The notes: a model not told the origin generated them from the sequence alone. 7,517 bases of DNA from JAYZDF01 sp036337945 (GCA_036337945.1 JAYZDF010000094.1:1-7517); one strand, 5' to 3'. Positions 1 to 6,944 are shown, counted from the first letter of the stretch. Numbers and translations: made by a program.

Positions 1-751
1 TGAACCCTGGAAAGTCGCCTACGTCGAGCCGTCTCGAAGACCCACGGATGGGCGTTATGGTGAGAATCCCAATCGTCTATATCGTCATCATCAATATCAA
101 GTCATCCTGAAACCATCCCCTAAAGACGTCCAACAACTATATTTGGACTCAATGGCTGCGATCGGTATTCACCACGACGATCACGACATTCGTTTTGTTG
201 AAGATAACTGGGAATCGCCCACGCTTGGTGCCTGGGGATTAGGCTGGGAAGTTTGGGTTGATGGCATGGAGTTGACGCAGTTCACTTATTTTCAACAGGT
301 TGGTGGCTTCGAATGTAATCCTGTCTCCGCCGAGCTGACCTATGGCCTAGAACGAATCGCAATGTATCTTCAGGCTGTCGACAATGTGTATGACCTCGCA
401 TACGCACCGGGAATCACTTACGGGGAGGTTTTTCATCAGGATGAGGTTGAATATAGCCGGTTTAGTTTCGAAGAGCTTGATGTCCCCATGTATGTTCAAT
501 TGTTCGAATCTTATGAGACGGAATGTAATCGTCTCGCTGAAAAAGGTCTTGTTGTTCCCGCGTATGACCACCTGCTAAAGGCTGCCCATGCTTTCAATAG
601 TCTTGATGCAAGAGGAGCGATCAGTGTCACTGAGCGACAAGCGTATATCTTACGCATCCGAACGATTGCTAAAGCATGTGCTGAACAATACCTGCTGCAA
701 CGAGAAGAGATGGGCTATCCGTTATTGAAGAACTCTGAGGTATCATCATGA
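1..751 (+). CDS. glyQ: Glycine--tRNA ligase alpha subunit, 5'-truncated by window edge
   Basis: This is the catalytic chain of the alpha2beta2 bacterial glycyl-tRNA synthetase (class II), a cytoplasmic enzyme that activates glycine with ATP and charges tRNA-Gly. The frame is open from base 2, and the first visible residues, EPWKVAYVEPSRRPTDGRYG, match the family well inside the protein. The TTG at 143 is an internal Leu codon, not the start. By memory of the E. coli protein (about 303 residues), roughly 50 N-terminal residues, including class II motif 1, lie outside the window; 249 codons are present. Visible family blocks are HDIRFVEDNWESPTLGAWG, then GWEVWVDGMELTQFTYFQQ (active-site region), and the motif 3-like segment ELTYGLERIAMYLQ with the conserved Arg of GLER. 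The C-terminal block SVTERQAYILRIRT is also typical. The stop overlaps the glyS start as ATGA (748-751), so translation of the two subunits is probably coupled. Identification is very secure. Confidence 0.97.
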   Translation, partial: EPWKVAYVEPSRRPTDGRYGENPNRLYRHHQYQVILKPSPKDVQQLYLDSMAAIGIHHDDHDIRFVEDNWESPTLGAWGLGWEVWVDGMELTQFTYFQQVGGFECNPVSAELTYGLERIAMYLQAVDNVYDLAYAPGITYGEVFHQDEVEYSRFSFEELDVPMYVQLFESYETECNRLAEKGLVVPAYDHLLKAAHAFNSLDARGAISVTERQAYILRIRTIAKACAEQYLLQREEMGYPLLKNSEVSS

Positions 752-2820
752 CCAATAAAGCAGAACTCTTATTAGAAATTGGCTGTGAAGAGATTCCGGC
801 AGACCAGGTACTGATGGCGGTTTCCTCTATTCAGAAGAAGCTGGAGGCGTTTTTTCTAGAAGCCCGTCTTAGTTTTGAGACGTCCAAGATCTACGCGACG
901 CCTAGAAGATTGACTGTTGCCTTTACAGAGGTTCAGACGAAGCAAGAAGACATCGTCTCAGAAGTGTCAGGACCACCCGCGAAAGCGGCATATCGTGACG
1001 GAGTGCCAACTAAAGCAGCCGAAGGATTTGCTCGAGGCCTTGGACTCACTGTCGATGATTTGACGGTCAAGGAGACTCCCAAAGGAGAGTACGTTTTCGC
1101 AACGAAGCAGGAGCGTGGGCGGCCGACAAAGGACTTATTGCCTGATGCAATCATCCAAGCGCTTTCTAAAATTCCATTCAAGAAAGTCATGCGCTGGGGC
1201 CACGTAAGTACCCCTTTCATTCGACCTATACAATGGATAACCTGCGTTCTTGGAGGTGAACTCGTTCCTTTTGAATTTGCTGACGTCCGTGCAGGCTCGA
1301 TAAGTTACGGACATCGCTTCTTATCGCCTGAAGCGTTCCAGGTATCGTCTGAAACTGAATACGTGACTGAGCTTCGCCAACGTCATGTTCTCGCAGACGT
1401 CGCTGAACGTCGAGAACTGATCGTGAAGCAGGCGACAGAGCTTGCTGCCACAGTCGGCGGAAAGCTACGTGACGATGATGAGTTATTAGATGAGGTTGCT
1501 CAGTTAGTTGAAAAACCGTTCGGTATGCTTTGTGATTTTGATTCGAAGTATTTGGATATTCCGCAAGAGGTTCTTATCTCTGAGATGCAAGAGCATCAAC
1601 GGTATTTGCCGCTGATCGATGAAGCAGGTAAGTTACTGCCGAACTTTATTGTTATTGGAAACATGGACGTCACGAATCCTGCGGTCGTCAAAGATGGTTA
1701 TCAGCGCGTTCTTACTGCGCGGTTTTCTGATGGTGTGTTCTTTTTTGAAGAAGACAAGAAGAAGAGCCTTGAAAGCCGAGTTGATGCTCTCAAGAAGGTT
1801 CAGTACCACCGAGCACTCGGAAGTATCTACGAAAAGGTTGAAAGAATTCAAAAGCTTGCTCAGAACCTCAACGAAGCATTGGGCGACATTGCGGATGCCG
1901 AGAGACTTTCGAGGGCGGCACTCCTTTGCAAAACCGATCTCGTGACGAATATGGTTTTTGAGTTTCCAGAACTTCAGGGAATCATGGGACATGCTTATGC
2001 AGTTCATGACGGCGAAGCCGACGATGTTGCGCTGGCGATTGAAGAACACTATATGCCACGCAATGCGCAAGACGATCTGCCGAGCGCGGATTTAGGTGCT
2101 CTGGTAGGTCTTGCGGACCGCCTGGATACACTGGTCGGTATTTTCGCAACCGGTAAGGGGCCAACCGGTGCAGCTGACCCCTATGGACTACGGCGTGCCG
2201 TCATTGCGATTATCAACATACTGAAGGCGCGAGATTGGCACCTCTCATTTGGCCAAATGACAACAATAGCTCTGGATTTGCTCGAAGACCGCCTGAAGAA
2301 GAAATCGAAATCAGATGTCTTCAATGAGGTTACCGAGTTTTTTGAAGGACGCCTACGAGGACTACTTACCAGCCAAGGCTTACCGAAAGACGTCGTCGAC
2401 GCGGTCATCGCCGCACGCTCAACTGAACCCAGTGATGTTGAAGCACGGGCAACCGCTCTAGCGGGGTTGAAGAGCAGCGCAGATTTTGAGCCTATTTCTG
2501 TAGCATTCAAGCGGGTTTCAAATATTTTGAAGGGCAAGTCATTCGAAAAAGGCGATATGGAACTTCTGACAAGTGATGCAGAACTGGCTTTGATCCAGTC
2601 TGTGGCAGATGCAACCGAGCAAGTCGCAAAGCATGCTGAGTCCCGAAAGTTTGACGAAGCGTTTTCGGTCCTTGCCACGCTGAGGCCTACCGTAGACACA
2701 TTTTTTGACCAAGTCATGGTTATGGATGAGGACATAAATGTTCGAAATGCACGTCTAACTTTACTTGGAAAGCTTGGCGATATATTCCGCCCGCTAGCGG
2801 ACTTCACTCGTCTCAATTAG
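748..2820 (+). CDS. glyS: Glycine--tRNA ligase beta subunit
   Basis: This is the beta chain of the tetrameric glycyl-tRNA synthetase, which binds tRNA-Gly and is required for aminoacylation by the alpha chain. At 690 residues it matches the usual family length (about 690), so it looks complete. Family marks in order: N-terminal LLLEIGCEEIPADQ (residues 7-20), YATPRRLTV (49-57), MRWGHVSTPFIRPIQW (148-163), the GHRF block (188-191), ISEMQEHQRYLPL (277-289), an HD-like helical region with LVTNMVFEFPELQGIMG (398-414), and GPTGAADPYGLRRA (471-484). A C-terminal helical DALR-type anticodon-binding region covers about 570-690, including NVRNARLTLLGKLGDIF (664-680). The ATG start is supported by the Shine-Dalgarno-like TGAGGT at 736-741, six bases upstream, and by the four-base overlap with glyQ. 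A 147-base spacer follows, with no clear rho-independent terminator. Nothing suggests damage or transfer. Confidence 0.98.
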   Translation: MTNKAELLLEIGCEEIPADQVLMAVSSIQKKLEAFFLEARLSFETSKIYATPRRLTVAFTEVQTKQEDIVSEVSGPPAKAAYRDGVPTKAAEGFARGLGLTVDDLTVKETPKGEYVFATKQERGRPTKDLLPDAIIQALSKIPFKKVMRWGHVSTPFIRPIQWITCVLGGELVPFEFADVRAGSISYGHRFLSPEAFQVSSETEYVTELRQRHVLADVAERRELIVKQATELAATVGGKLRDDDELLDEVAQLVEKPFGMLCDFDSKYLDIPQEVLISEMQEHQRYLPLIDEAGKLLPNFIVIGNMDVTNPAVVKDGYQRVLTARFSDGVFFFEEDKKKSLESRVDALKKVQYHRALGSIYEKVERIQKLAQNLNEALGDIADAERLSRAALLCKTDLVTNMVFEFPELQGIMGHAYAVHDGEADDVALAIEEHYMPRNAQDDLPSADLGALVGLADRLDTLVGIFATGKGPTGAADPYGLRRAVIAIINILKARDWHLSFGQMTTIALDLLEDRLKKKSKSDVFNEVTEFFEGRLRGLLTSQGLPKDVVDAVIAARSTEPSDVEARATALAGLKSSADFEPISVAFKRVSNILKGKSFEKGDMELLTSDAELALIQSVADATEQVAKHAESRKFDEAFSVLATLRPTVDTFFDQVMVMDEDINVRNARLTLLGKLGDIFRPLADFTRLN

Positions 2821-2900
2821 CTCGTTTGCGGACCTGCTCCAGACCCTTCCAACATAGACACTCACATTGCACAATAAGGCGGCGATCTATTTCTTCTCGT

Positions 2901-2916
2901 AGTGACCTAGTATAAA
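2901..2916 (+). promoter_or_regulatory. Candidate -10 region upstream of the LtrA-Kir gene
   Basis: Within the 147-base spacer after glyS, the segment AGTGACCTAGTATAAA contains two overlapping -10-like hexamers, TAGTAT (2908-2913) and TATAAA (2911-2916), about 55 bases before the TTG start. No good -35 hexamer lies 16-18 bases upstream; the best is a poor TATTTC at 2888-2893. A nearly identical box, AGTGCCTAGTAT, precedes the ATP-grasp gene (5180-5191) at a comparable distance from its start. A promoter here is an inference from the -10 resemblance and the repeated box. The rest of the spacer shows no strong hairpin with a T-run. Confidence 0.35.
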
Positions 2917-2967
2917 GTGAGCAGGCGACCTCGCAGAGAGTCAATATGAGAGCTTATAGGTAGTCCT

Positions 2968-5109
2968 TTGAAAGTATCAAGAATTCGCCACGTTCCAGTT
3001 ATCCATGTCCCAGAACATGGTTCGGAAAAGAAACCTGCTTGGCTAGAGCTTTTTTATGATCTCATTTATGTTGCGGCGATTATCCAGTTAGGGAACGGGC
3101 TTTCCGCTCATGTAAACGCAGCCGGACTTCTTGAGTTTGTCGTCTTGTTTTATTTCATTTGGTACACCTGGACGAATTTTAGCTTCTTTTATAATCGCTT
3201 CACGATCGATGATGCGTTGCAGCGCCTTCTAGTGTTCGCGCAGATGTTTGCGATAGGAGGAGTGGCTGTATCGGTAGAACAAATCTTCGATGGCCAGCAC
3301 TTTGTCTTCATTACAGCTTTCGCTTTCGCAAGATTGATCATTGTTTTGATGTATCTTCGAGTATGGCTTGCCAAAGGAGAGGGCGTTGAAACGGGCAAAG
3401 TCTACACGCTGATTTGGGGTCTGGGTTGTTTCTTGTGGTTTTCTAGCTTGCTGGTGCCCGCACCTTGGACATACGTCGTTTGGGGTACTGCTCTTTTAGT
3501 TGACTTTATCGCTCCAATTACGCGGCAAGCGAGAGAGCTCAATGGCAAGTACCCGTCTGATGGCGGTCACATTACAGAGAGATTTGGCCTTCTCACTATC
3601 ATTGTTCTTGGTGAAATGTTCGTGAAGGTACTGTCTGAGGTTTCCGGTCTTGAAGCGTCGCCTTCTCATTTATTGATGGCGTCTCTTGGTCTCGCGATAA
3701 CTTGCAGCCTTTGGTGGCTATATTTCGATGACGTAGCTGAAAGCCGAATTAAGGACTCACCAATCCACACTTTGGTTTGGTTGTATGCCCACCTTCCTTT
3801 GACGATGGCCATTACCGGCGTAGGCGTCGCCATCAAAAAGACTATTTTTATAGACCCGACAACGTCCGCGCCATTGAAATATCGTATGCTTCTTGGAGGA
3901 ATTCTCTGCGTCGCTTTGGCTAGTATGGCTGTCATCGATATGGTGACGGTACGAGACCATGCTGAAATGAAAGACGGCGGCAGAGTAAGGCTTCGATGGG
4001 TCGGAGCACTCGGTGTAGCGTTGTCTATTTTTCTAGGTGGTTTTATGCCAGCGTGGGCCTTTATGGCTTTAATTGCGTCAGTTTGCGTCGCACAAGTTAT
4101 TGCAGACCTGGTTTTGGCGCCGCAAACTCTAATAGAAAAGGAACACGCAAGTGCAATCGCGTTCGGTGCATCCGCAGAGCCGAAAATTCAACGAAAAGAG
4201 AAAACCGAGAGCATTCCCAGGCGTAACGCAGCAATGCCGGAAAACACGATTCGATTAGGCGTGCCGGACAAATTTAGAAATGATTTGTACTTTCAACTCA
4301 TGGAAGGGTCGTGGAGACAGTTATTTATCGTCATGGCTCTGTCTTATTTTGCGATTAATATCGGCTTTGCTACAGCGTATTTACTCGAGCCGGGATGTAT
4401 CTCCGGGATTCAGAATCCGACGTTTACTCAGTCGTTCGCATTTAGTGTTCAAACGTTTACTACCATTGGATATGGGTCAATGAGTCCACAAGGAAGCTAC
4501 GGAGATTTTGTCGTCACAATCGAAGCATTGTTTGGTATCGTCTGGGTTGCTTTGGTCACCGGTTTAGTTTTCGCAAAGGCCGCTCGACCCAAGGCGAGCA
4601 TCATATTCAGCGATGATATTGTTATTGCGAATAGGCATGGTCAAAGGACCTTGATGATGCGGCTAGGTAATGCGAGAGGGAACGACATTGCTTCGGCGAA
4701 AATTACCCTCTCCGCGCTTGTTGAGGAGGTCTCACCTGAGGGTATCCAAATGAGGAGGTTGCATGACCTAAAGCTTGTTCGTGCGTCCACGCCTGTCTTC
4801 GCTCTCACATGGACGGTCATGCACATCATCGACGAAGAGAGTCCTCTTTTTGCTGCTGAAGATACCGATGCGTTGGTATCTATTATTGCTATCGTAGTCG
4901 GTCACGATCTGACCTATGCTGCGACGGTTCACGCCCGCCAAACTTACCTGCCATCGAGCATCCGTGACGGATATGTCTTCAAGGATGTGATTTCTGCGCG
5001 TGATGACGGTCACATGGTCGTGGATTACCGCGACTTTAACACCATCGAGAAGCAGCAGAAGGCGGACGCTGAGCCTACTCAACCGAGTGCTGACCCGGAA
5101 GAGACCTAG
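2968..5109 (+). CDS. Fusion membrane protein: LtrA-family domain plus KirBac-type inward-rectifier K+ channel
   Basis: This is an inner-membrane protein of 713 residues with two modules. Residues 1 to about 385 are LtrA-like (low temperature requirement A; biochemical role unknown): the hallmark WLELFYDLIYVAAIIQLG lies at 25-42 and HITERFGLLTIIVLGEMFV at 201-219, with about 10-12 hydrophobic segments. A polar Lys/Glu-rich linker (about 386-430) follows. Residues 430-695 are a full KirBac channel: slide helix near 436-448, TM1 about 451-471, pore helix and K+ filter TFTTIGYG (496-503), TM2 about 513-535 ending TGLVFAKAARP, then the Ig-like cytoplasmic domain with MMRLGNARGNDI (563-574), RRLHDLKLVRASTPVFALTW (596-615) and VDYRDF (685-690). 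The tail is acidic. Kir channels are tetramers that pass K+, so a tetramer would carry four LtrA modules. The start is TTG: an in-frame stop at 2947-2949 excludes a longer protein, no ATG occurs before residue 93, and an AGG sits at 2958-2960. Both domain calls are secure; the function of the combination is not known. Confidence 0.93.
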   Translation: MKVSRIRHVPVIHVPEHGSEKKPAWLELFYDLIYVAAIIQLGNGLSAHVNAAGLLEFVVLFYFIWYTWTNFSFFYNRFTIDDALQRLLVFAQMFAIGGVAVSVEQIFDGQHFVFITAFAFARLIIVLMYLRVWLAKGEGVETGKVYTLIWGLGCFLWFSSLLVPAPWTYVVWGTALLVDFIAPITRQARELNGKYPSDGGHITERFGLLTIIVLGEMFVKVLSEVSGLEASPSHLLMASLGLAITCSLWWLYFDDVAESRIKDSPIHTLVWLYAHLPLTMAITGVGVAIKKTIFIDPTTSAPLKYRMLLGGILCVALASMAVIDMVTVRDHAEMKDGGRVRLRWVGALGVALSIFLGGFMPAWAFMALIASVCVAQVIADLVLAPQTLIEKEHASAIAFGASAEPKIQRKEKTESIPRRNAAMPENTIRLGVPDKFRNDLYFQLMEGSWRQLFIVMALSYFAINIGFATAYLLEPGCISGIQNPTFTQSFAFSVQTFTTIGYGSMSPQGSYGDFVVTIEALFGIVWVALVTGLVFAKAARPKASIIFSDDIVIANRHGQRTLMMRLGNARGNDIASAKITLSALVEEVSPEGIQMRRLHDLKLVRASTPVFALTWTVMHIIDEESPLFAAEDTDALVSIIAIVVGHDLTYAATVHARQTYLPSSIRDGYVFKDVISARDDGHMVVDYRDFNTIEKQQKADAEPTQPSADPEET

Positions 5110-5144
5110 TGTTTTCATGAGTAGGATTTCGAGCTAAGAACCCG

Positions 5145-5169
5145 AATTTCATAAATTTCATGAAAATTT
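5145..5169. repeat. AT-rich direct repeat and palindrome, possible operator
   Basis: AATTTCAT occurs twice, separated by one base (5145-5152 and 5154-5161). The second copy is the left arm of a near-perfect palindrome, AAATTTCATGAAAATTT (5153-5169), whose core TTTCATGAAA (5156-5165) is exactly self-complementary. TTTTCATG also appears at 5112-5119, just after the upstream stop, in inverted orientation to CATGAAAA at 5159-5166. The cluster lies about 70-90 bases ahead of the ATP-grasp start and just upstream of its -10-like box, where a dimeric regulator might bind. It could also form a weak AU-rich hairpin, but no T-run follows, so a terminator is unlikely. AT-rich spacers readily form such patterns by chance. 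Confidence 0.3.
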
Positions 5170-5240
5170 GCCGTGATGTAGTGCCTAGTATGACATCTAA
5201 GCAACAGACCTGCCTGAACTGCGATAAAATAAAGAGATGA
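5160..5240 (+). CDS. Possible 26-residue ORF overlapping the ATP-grasp start
   Basis: An ATG at 5160 opens 26 codons ending at TGA 5238-5240, which overlaps the ATG of the following ligase gene as ATGA. The peptide begins MKICRDVVPSM and ends with QQTCLNCDKIKR; it is polar and basic with three Cys, two of them as CxxC. I do not recognise it. It could be a leader whose translation is coupled to the ligase, or a peptide substrate. Against it: no Shine-Dalgarno sequence precedes the ATG, the ATGA overlap is automatic for any gene starting ATGA, and the -10-like box at 5186-5191 lies inside it, so a transcript from that box would not contain this ORF. It is a weak candidate. Confidence 0.15.
   Translation: MKICRDVVPSMTSKQQTCLNCDKIKR
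5180..5191 (+). promoter_or_regulatory. Candidate -10 region upstream of the ATP-grasp gene
   Basis: AGTGCCTAGTAT includes a TAGTAT hexamer (5186-5191) about 45 bases before the ATP-grasp start. It matches the AGTGACCTAGTAT box before the LtrA-Kir gene except for one inserted base. TTGCCG at 5168-5173 resembles a -35 hexamer but lies only 12 bases upstream, too close for a standard sigma-70 promoter. The call rests on the -10 resemblance and the recurrence of the box. Confidence 0.3.
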
Positions 5241-6781
5241 AAGTGAAGGCGGGACAGATTGGGCACAAACCAATGCCAAAGGGGAATGTGGATAAAGCAG
5301 CCTCCACCGTGCCTGCCAAAAGTGACGATCTTTATGTGAGTCAATCGCCTTCGGACAATGTGTCTACTCAAAAGCGAACCATGACTTCGACCGCCGCCGC
5401 TTGTGCGTCCGTTGAAATTCAACAAGCTTTCTCTAGTCATCCTCCTGCCGTTGCCGCCGCTCTCGTCGGTGGGCACGAAGTGTTCCGGCAACGGGCTGAG
5501 CAGCTCCCCAATGTCAATTCGACGGTCATTACATCTTTGCGTGATCGAATTGGTGAGCCGGAAATGGCCGTTGATGCTTCTTTGCAAGCAGCGATGACAG
5601 ACTATTTAGACGGTAAATTTTCTCAGCGTGTAGTCGACCATGCCCCAGCGATTTTATCGTGGCAGAGTTTTCTAGGCGAAGTGGGTGACGAAAAAAGTTC
5701 ACGAGTTCTTCATGTAAACATGCGCGATTTGCCGGGGGTCTCAGACTTACCGGGCCTCGAATATTATACCGTCAGAGCACTTGGACTTGCCCATAGCTCT
5801 GAAGATCTCGTGGTCATTCCGGATAATGTTCCAGGTTGGGTGATTGATGAGTTGCAGGGGTATCGAAAGCAAGCTGGTCTTCCGACGGGGAAAATTCTTT
5901 CAGAAACCAAATGGGATGCTCAAAGGTCAGAGATCTCGCAAGATAGGCAAGTCCAAGAATTTTACCGTAGCGAGCGTTCTGAAGACCGAGAGAATTATCT
6001 ACTGCAAGAAAAGTTTGAAAACAAAAATTTCTGCATGGAGTTTCTTGAAGGCAACGGCGTCTCCTGTCCGAAGCTGTTCTATCAAGGTGAAGCCAAAGAT
6101 CTTGATGTCGCTAAGTTTGAAAACCAGCCTGTTGTGGCCAAACGCGTTCGTTCTGCCGGTGGTATGGGTGTGAAACTATGCCGTGAGCCTGGTGACCTTA
6201 GAAAGTTTATTGATGAGTCAAAAGCAAGCGAAGAGGTTCAGTTACAAGAACTAGTGGTGGGCACCGATTGTAGTAAGCAGTATTTTATTTCCGAGCATGG
6301 CGCTGCGCCTGTGACGAACACTGACCAAATCATAAAGAACGGCGTGAATCACGCAGGTAATAAAATACTAAGCCGGATTATGACTCCGGAAGATAACAGC
6401 AATGCGGATAAGGCAGCACAACTGATTTGGGAGCAAGGATATCGCGGTTACATGGCGGTCGATATGATGAAGCCCGCCGAGGGAGGTGTCGCGAAGGTCA
6501 TCGAGTTGAACCTTAGAAAAGGTGGCGTCACGGTACCTACAGTCATTGCTTCTCAACTTGGTGCCACGCGTTTCGTGGCCAAACAGGTACTATTCGAAAG
6601 TAAAGAGCAGATGAATCAAGTTCTCTCGAAGTTTTCCTATCGTGCAGGTCAGTCCTCTGGCCTTGTGCCGTTCGCCATTTCCCCTTACGACGATGGAAGT
6701 TTAAAGATTGAAGCTGTGTTTGTGTCGCCGCAAGGTGGACATGACGTCGCAGAGCAGCTCGAACAACGGCTTAAATCCTAA
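5237..6781 (+). CDS. ATP-grasp ligase, resembling PGM1-type peptide ligases
   Basis: Predicted cytoplasmic ATP-grasp enzyme of 514 residues. Such enzymes activate a carboxylate as acyl-phosphate and join it to an amine or similar nucleophile. Visible parts: a Ser/Thr/Ala-rich, probably disordered N-terminus (1 to about 60) with no signal peptide; an unassigned region to about 150; a pre-ATP-grasp-like segment with SSRVLHVNMRDLPG (154-167) and LVVIPDNVPGWVIDEL (191-206); then the ATP-grasp core with PVVAKRVRSAGGMGV (298-312; K302 as likely nucleotide-binding Lys and the Gly-rich loop), LQELVVG (336-342), MAVDM (406-410) and IELNLRKGGVTVP (422-434), whose E423 and N425 fit Mg2+ ligands. The NLRKGG form is typical of ligases related to PGM1 of pheganomycin biosynthesis, as I recall that family. 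The substrate is unknown. The start is uncertain: ATG 5237 has AAAGAG directly against it, whereas GTG 5243 has the same purine run at better spacing. The spacer from the channel gene is 127 bases. Confidence 0.85.
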   Translation: MKVKAGQIGHKPMPKGNVDKAASTVPAKSDDLYVSQSPSDNVSTQKRTMTSTAAACASVEIQQAFSSHPPAVAAALVGGHEVFRQRAEQLPNVNSTVITSLRDRIGEPEMAVDASLQAAMTDYLDGKFSQRVVDHAPAILSWQSFLGEVGDEKSSRVLHVNMRDLPGVSDLPGLEYYTVRALGLAHSSEDLVVIPDNVPGWVIDELQGYRKQAGLPTGKILSETKWDAQRSEISQDRQVQEFYRSERSEDRENYLLQEKFENKNFCMEFLEGNGVSCPKLFYQGEAKDLDVAKFENQPVVAKRVRSAGGMGVKLCREPGDLRKFIDESKASEEVQLQELVVGTDCSKQYFISEHGAAPVTNTDQIIKNGVNHAGNKILSRIMTPEDNSNADKAAQLIWEQGYRGYMAVDMMKPAEGGVAKVIELNLRKGGVTVPTVIASQLGATRFVAKQVLFESKEQMNQVLSKFSYRAGQSSGLVPFAISPYDDGSLKIEAVFVSPQGGHDVAEQLEQRLKS

Positions 6782-6890
6782 TTATCTGACGGCCGATACT
6801 TTTCGAGGAGTTCGAAAGGAATCGAAGTCCTACATTGCAAATTCGCCACAAAAAGTGTCACATGTTCACGTCGCCGAAACTTCGCAATGA
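6741..6890 (+). CDS. Possible 49-residue ORF overlapping the 3' end of the ATP-grasp gene
   Basis: An ATG at 6741 opens 49 codons, overlapping the last 41 bases of the ligase gene in another frame and running on through the spacer to TGA at 6888-6890. AAGGTGG at 6732-6738 is a good Shine-Dalgarno match placed just upstream, although those bases also encode QGG of the ligase. The peptide is hydrophilic and rich in Ser, Asn, Lys and Gln, starting MTSQSSSNNG and ending HVHVAETSQ, with no Cys and no membrane segment. I do not recognise it. A short ORF at the tail of a peptide-ligase-like gene could encode a peptide substrate, but it may equally be a chance frame. Confidence 0.22.
   Translation: MTSQSSSNNGLNPNYLTADTFRGVRKESKSYIANSPQKVSHVHVAETSQ
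6799..6819 (+). other. Weak hairpin after the ATP-grasp gene
   Basis: CTTTTCGA (6799-6806) can pair with TCGAAAGG (6812-6819) around the loop GGAGT, giving an eight-base-pair stem with one G-U pair, starting 18 bases after the ligase stop. No T-run follows, so it does not meet the usual form of a rho-independent terminator. It could still mark the 3' end of the transcript, or be chance. Confidence 0.2.
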
Positions 6891-6944
6891 GGTTTGTCTC
6901 ACCATGGACTGAGTATTGTATTGTTTGGCGAGGACTGCAAAACC

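Noticed and set aside
143..751. TTG at 143 as the start of a short GlyQ
   Set aside because: The frame is open to the left edge and upstream residues match conserved GlyQ sequence (RRPTDGRYGENPN), so the gene starts outside the window and this codon is an internal Leu.
2181..2816. A 211-codon antisense frame opposite glyS
   Set aside because: It is fully contained within glyS, and its Ser/Arg/Ala-rich product is typical of an antisense reading of a conserved gene.
2821..2900. Possible rho-independent terminator after glyS
   Set aside because: No GC-rich stem followed by a T-run could be found in the spacer.
5075..5587. A 170-codon antisense frame spanning the spacer before the ATP-grasp gene
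   Set aside because: It lies mostly opposite the strongly supported ligase and channel genes, its product is a basic, low-order sequence with no recognisable motif, and it has no convincing ribosome site. It is best explained as a shadow frame.
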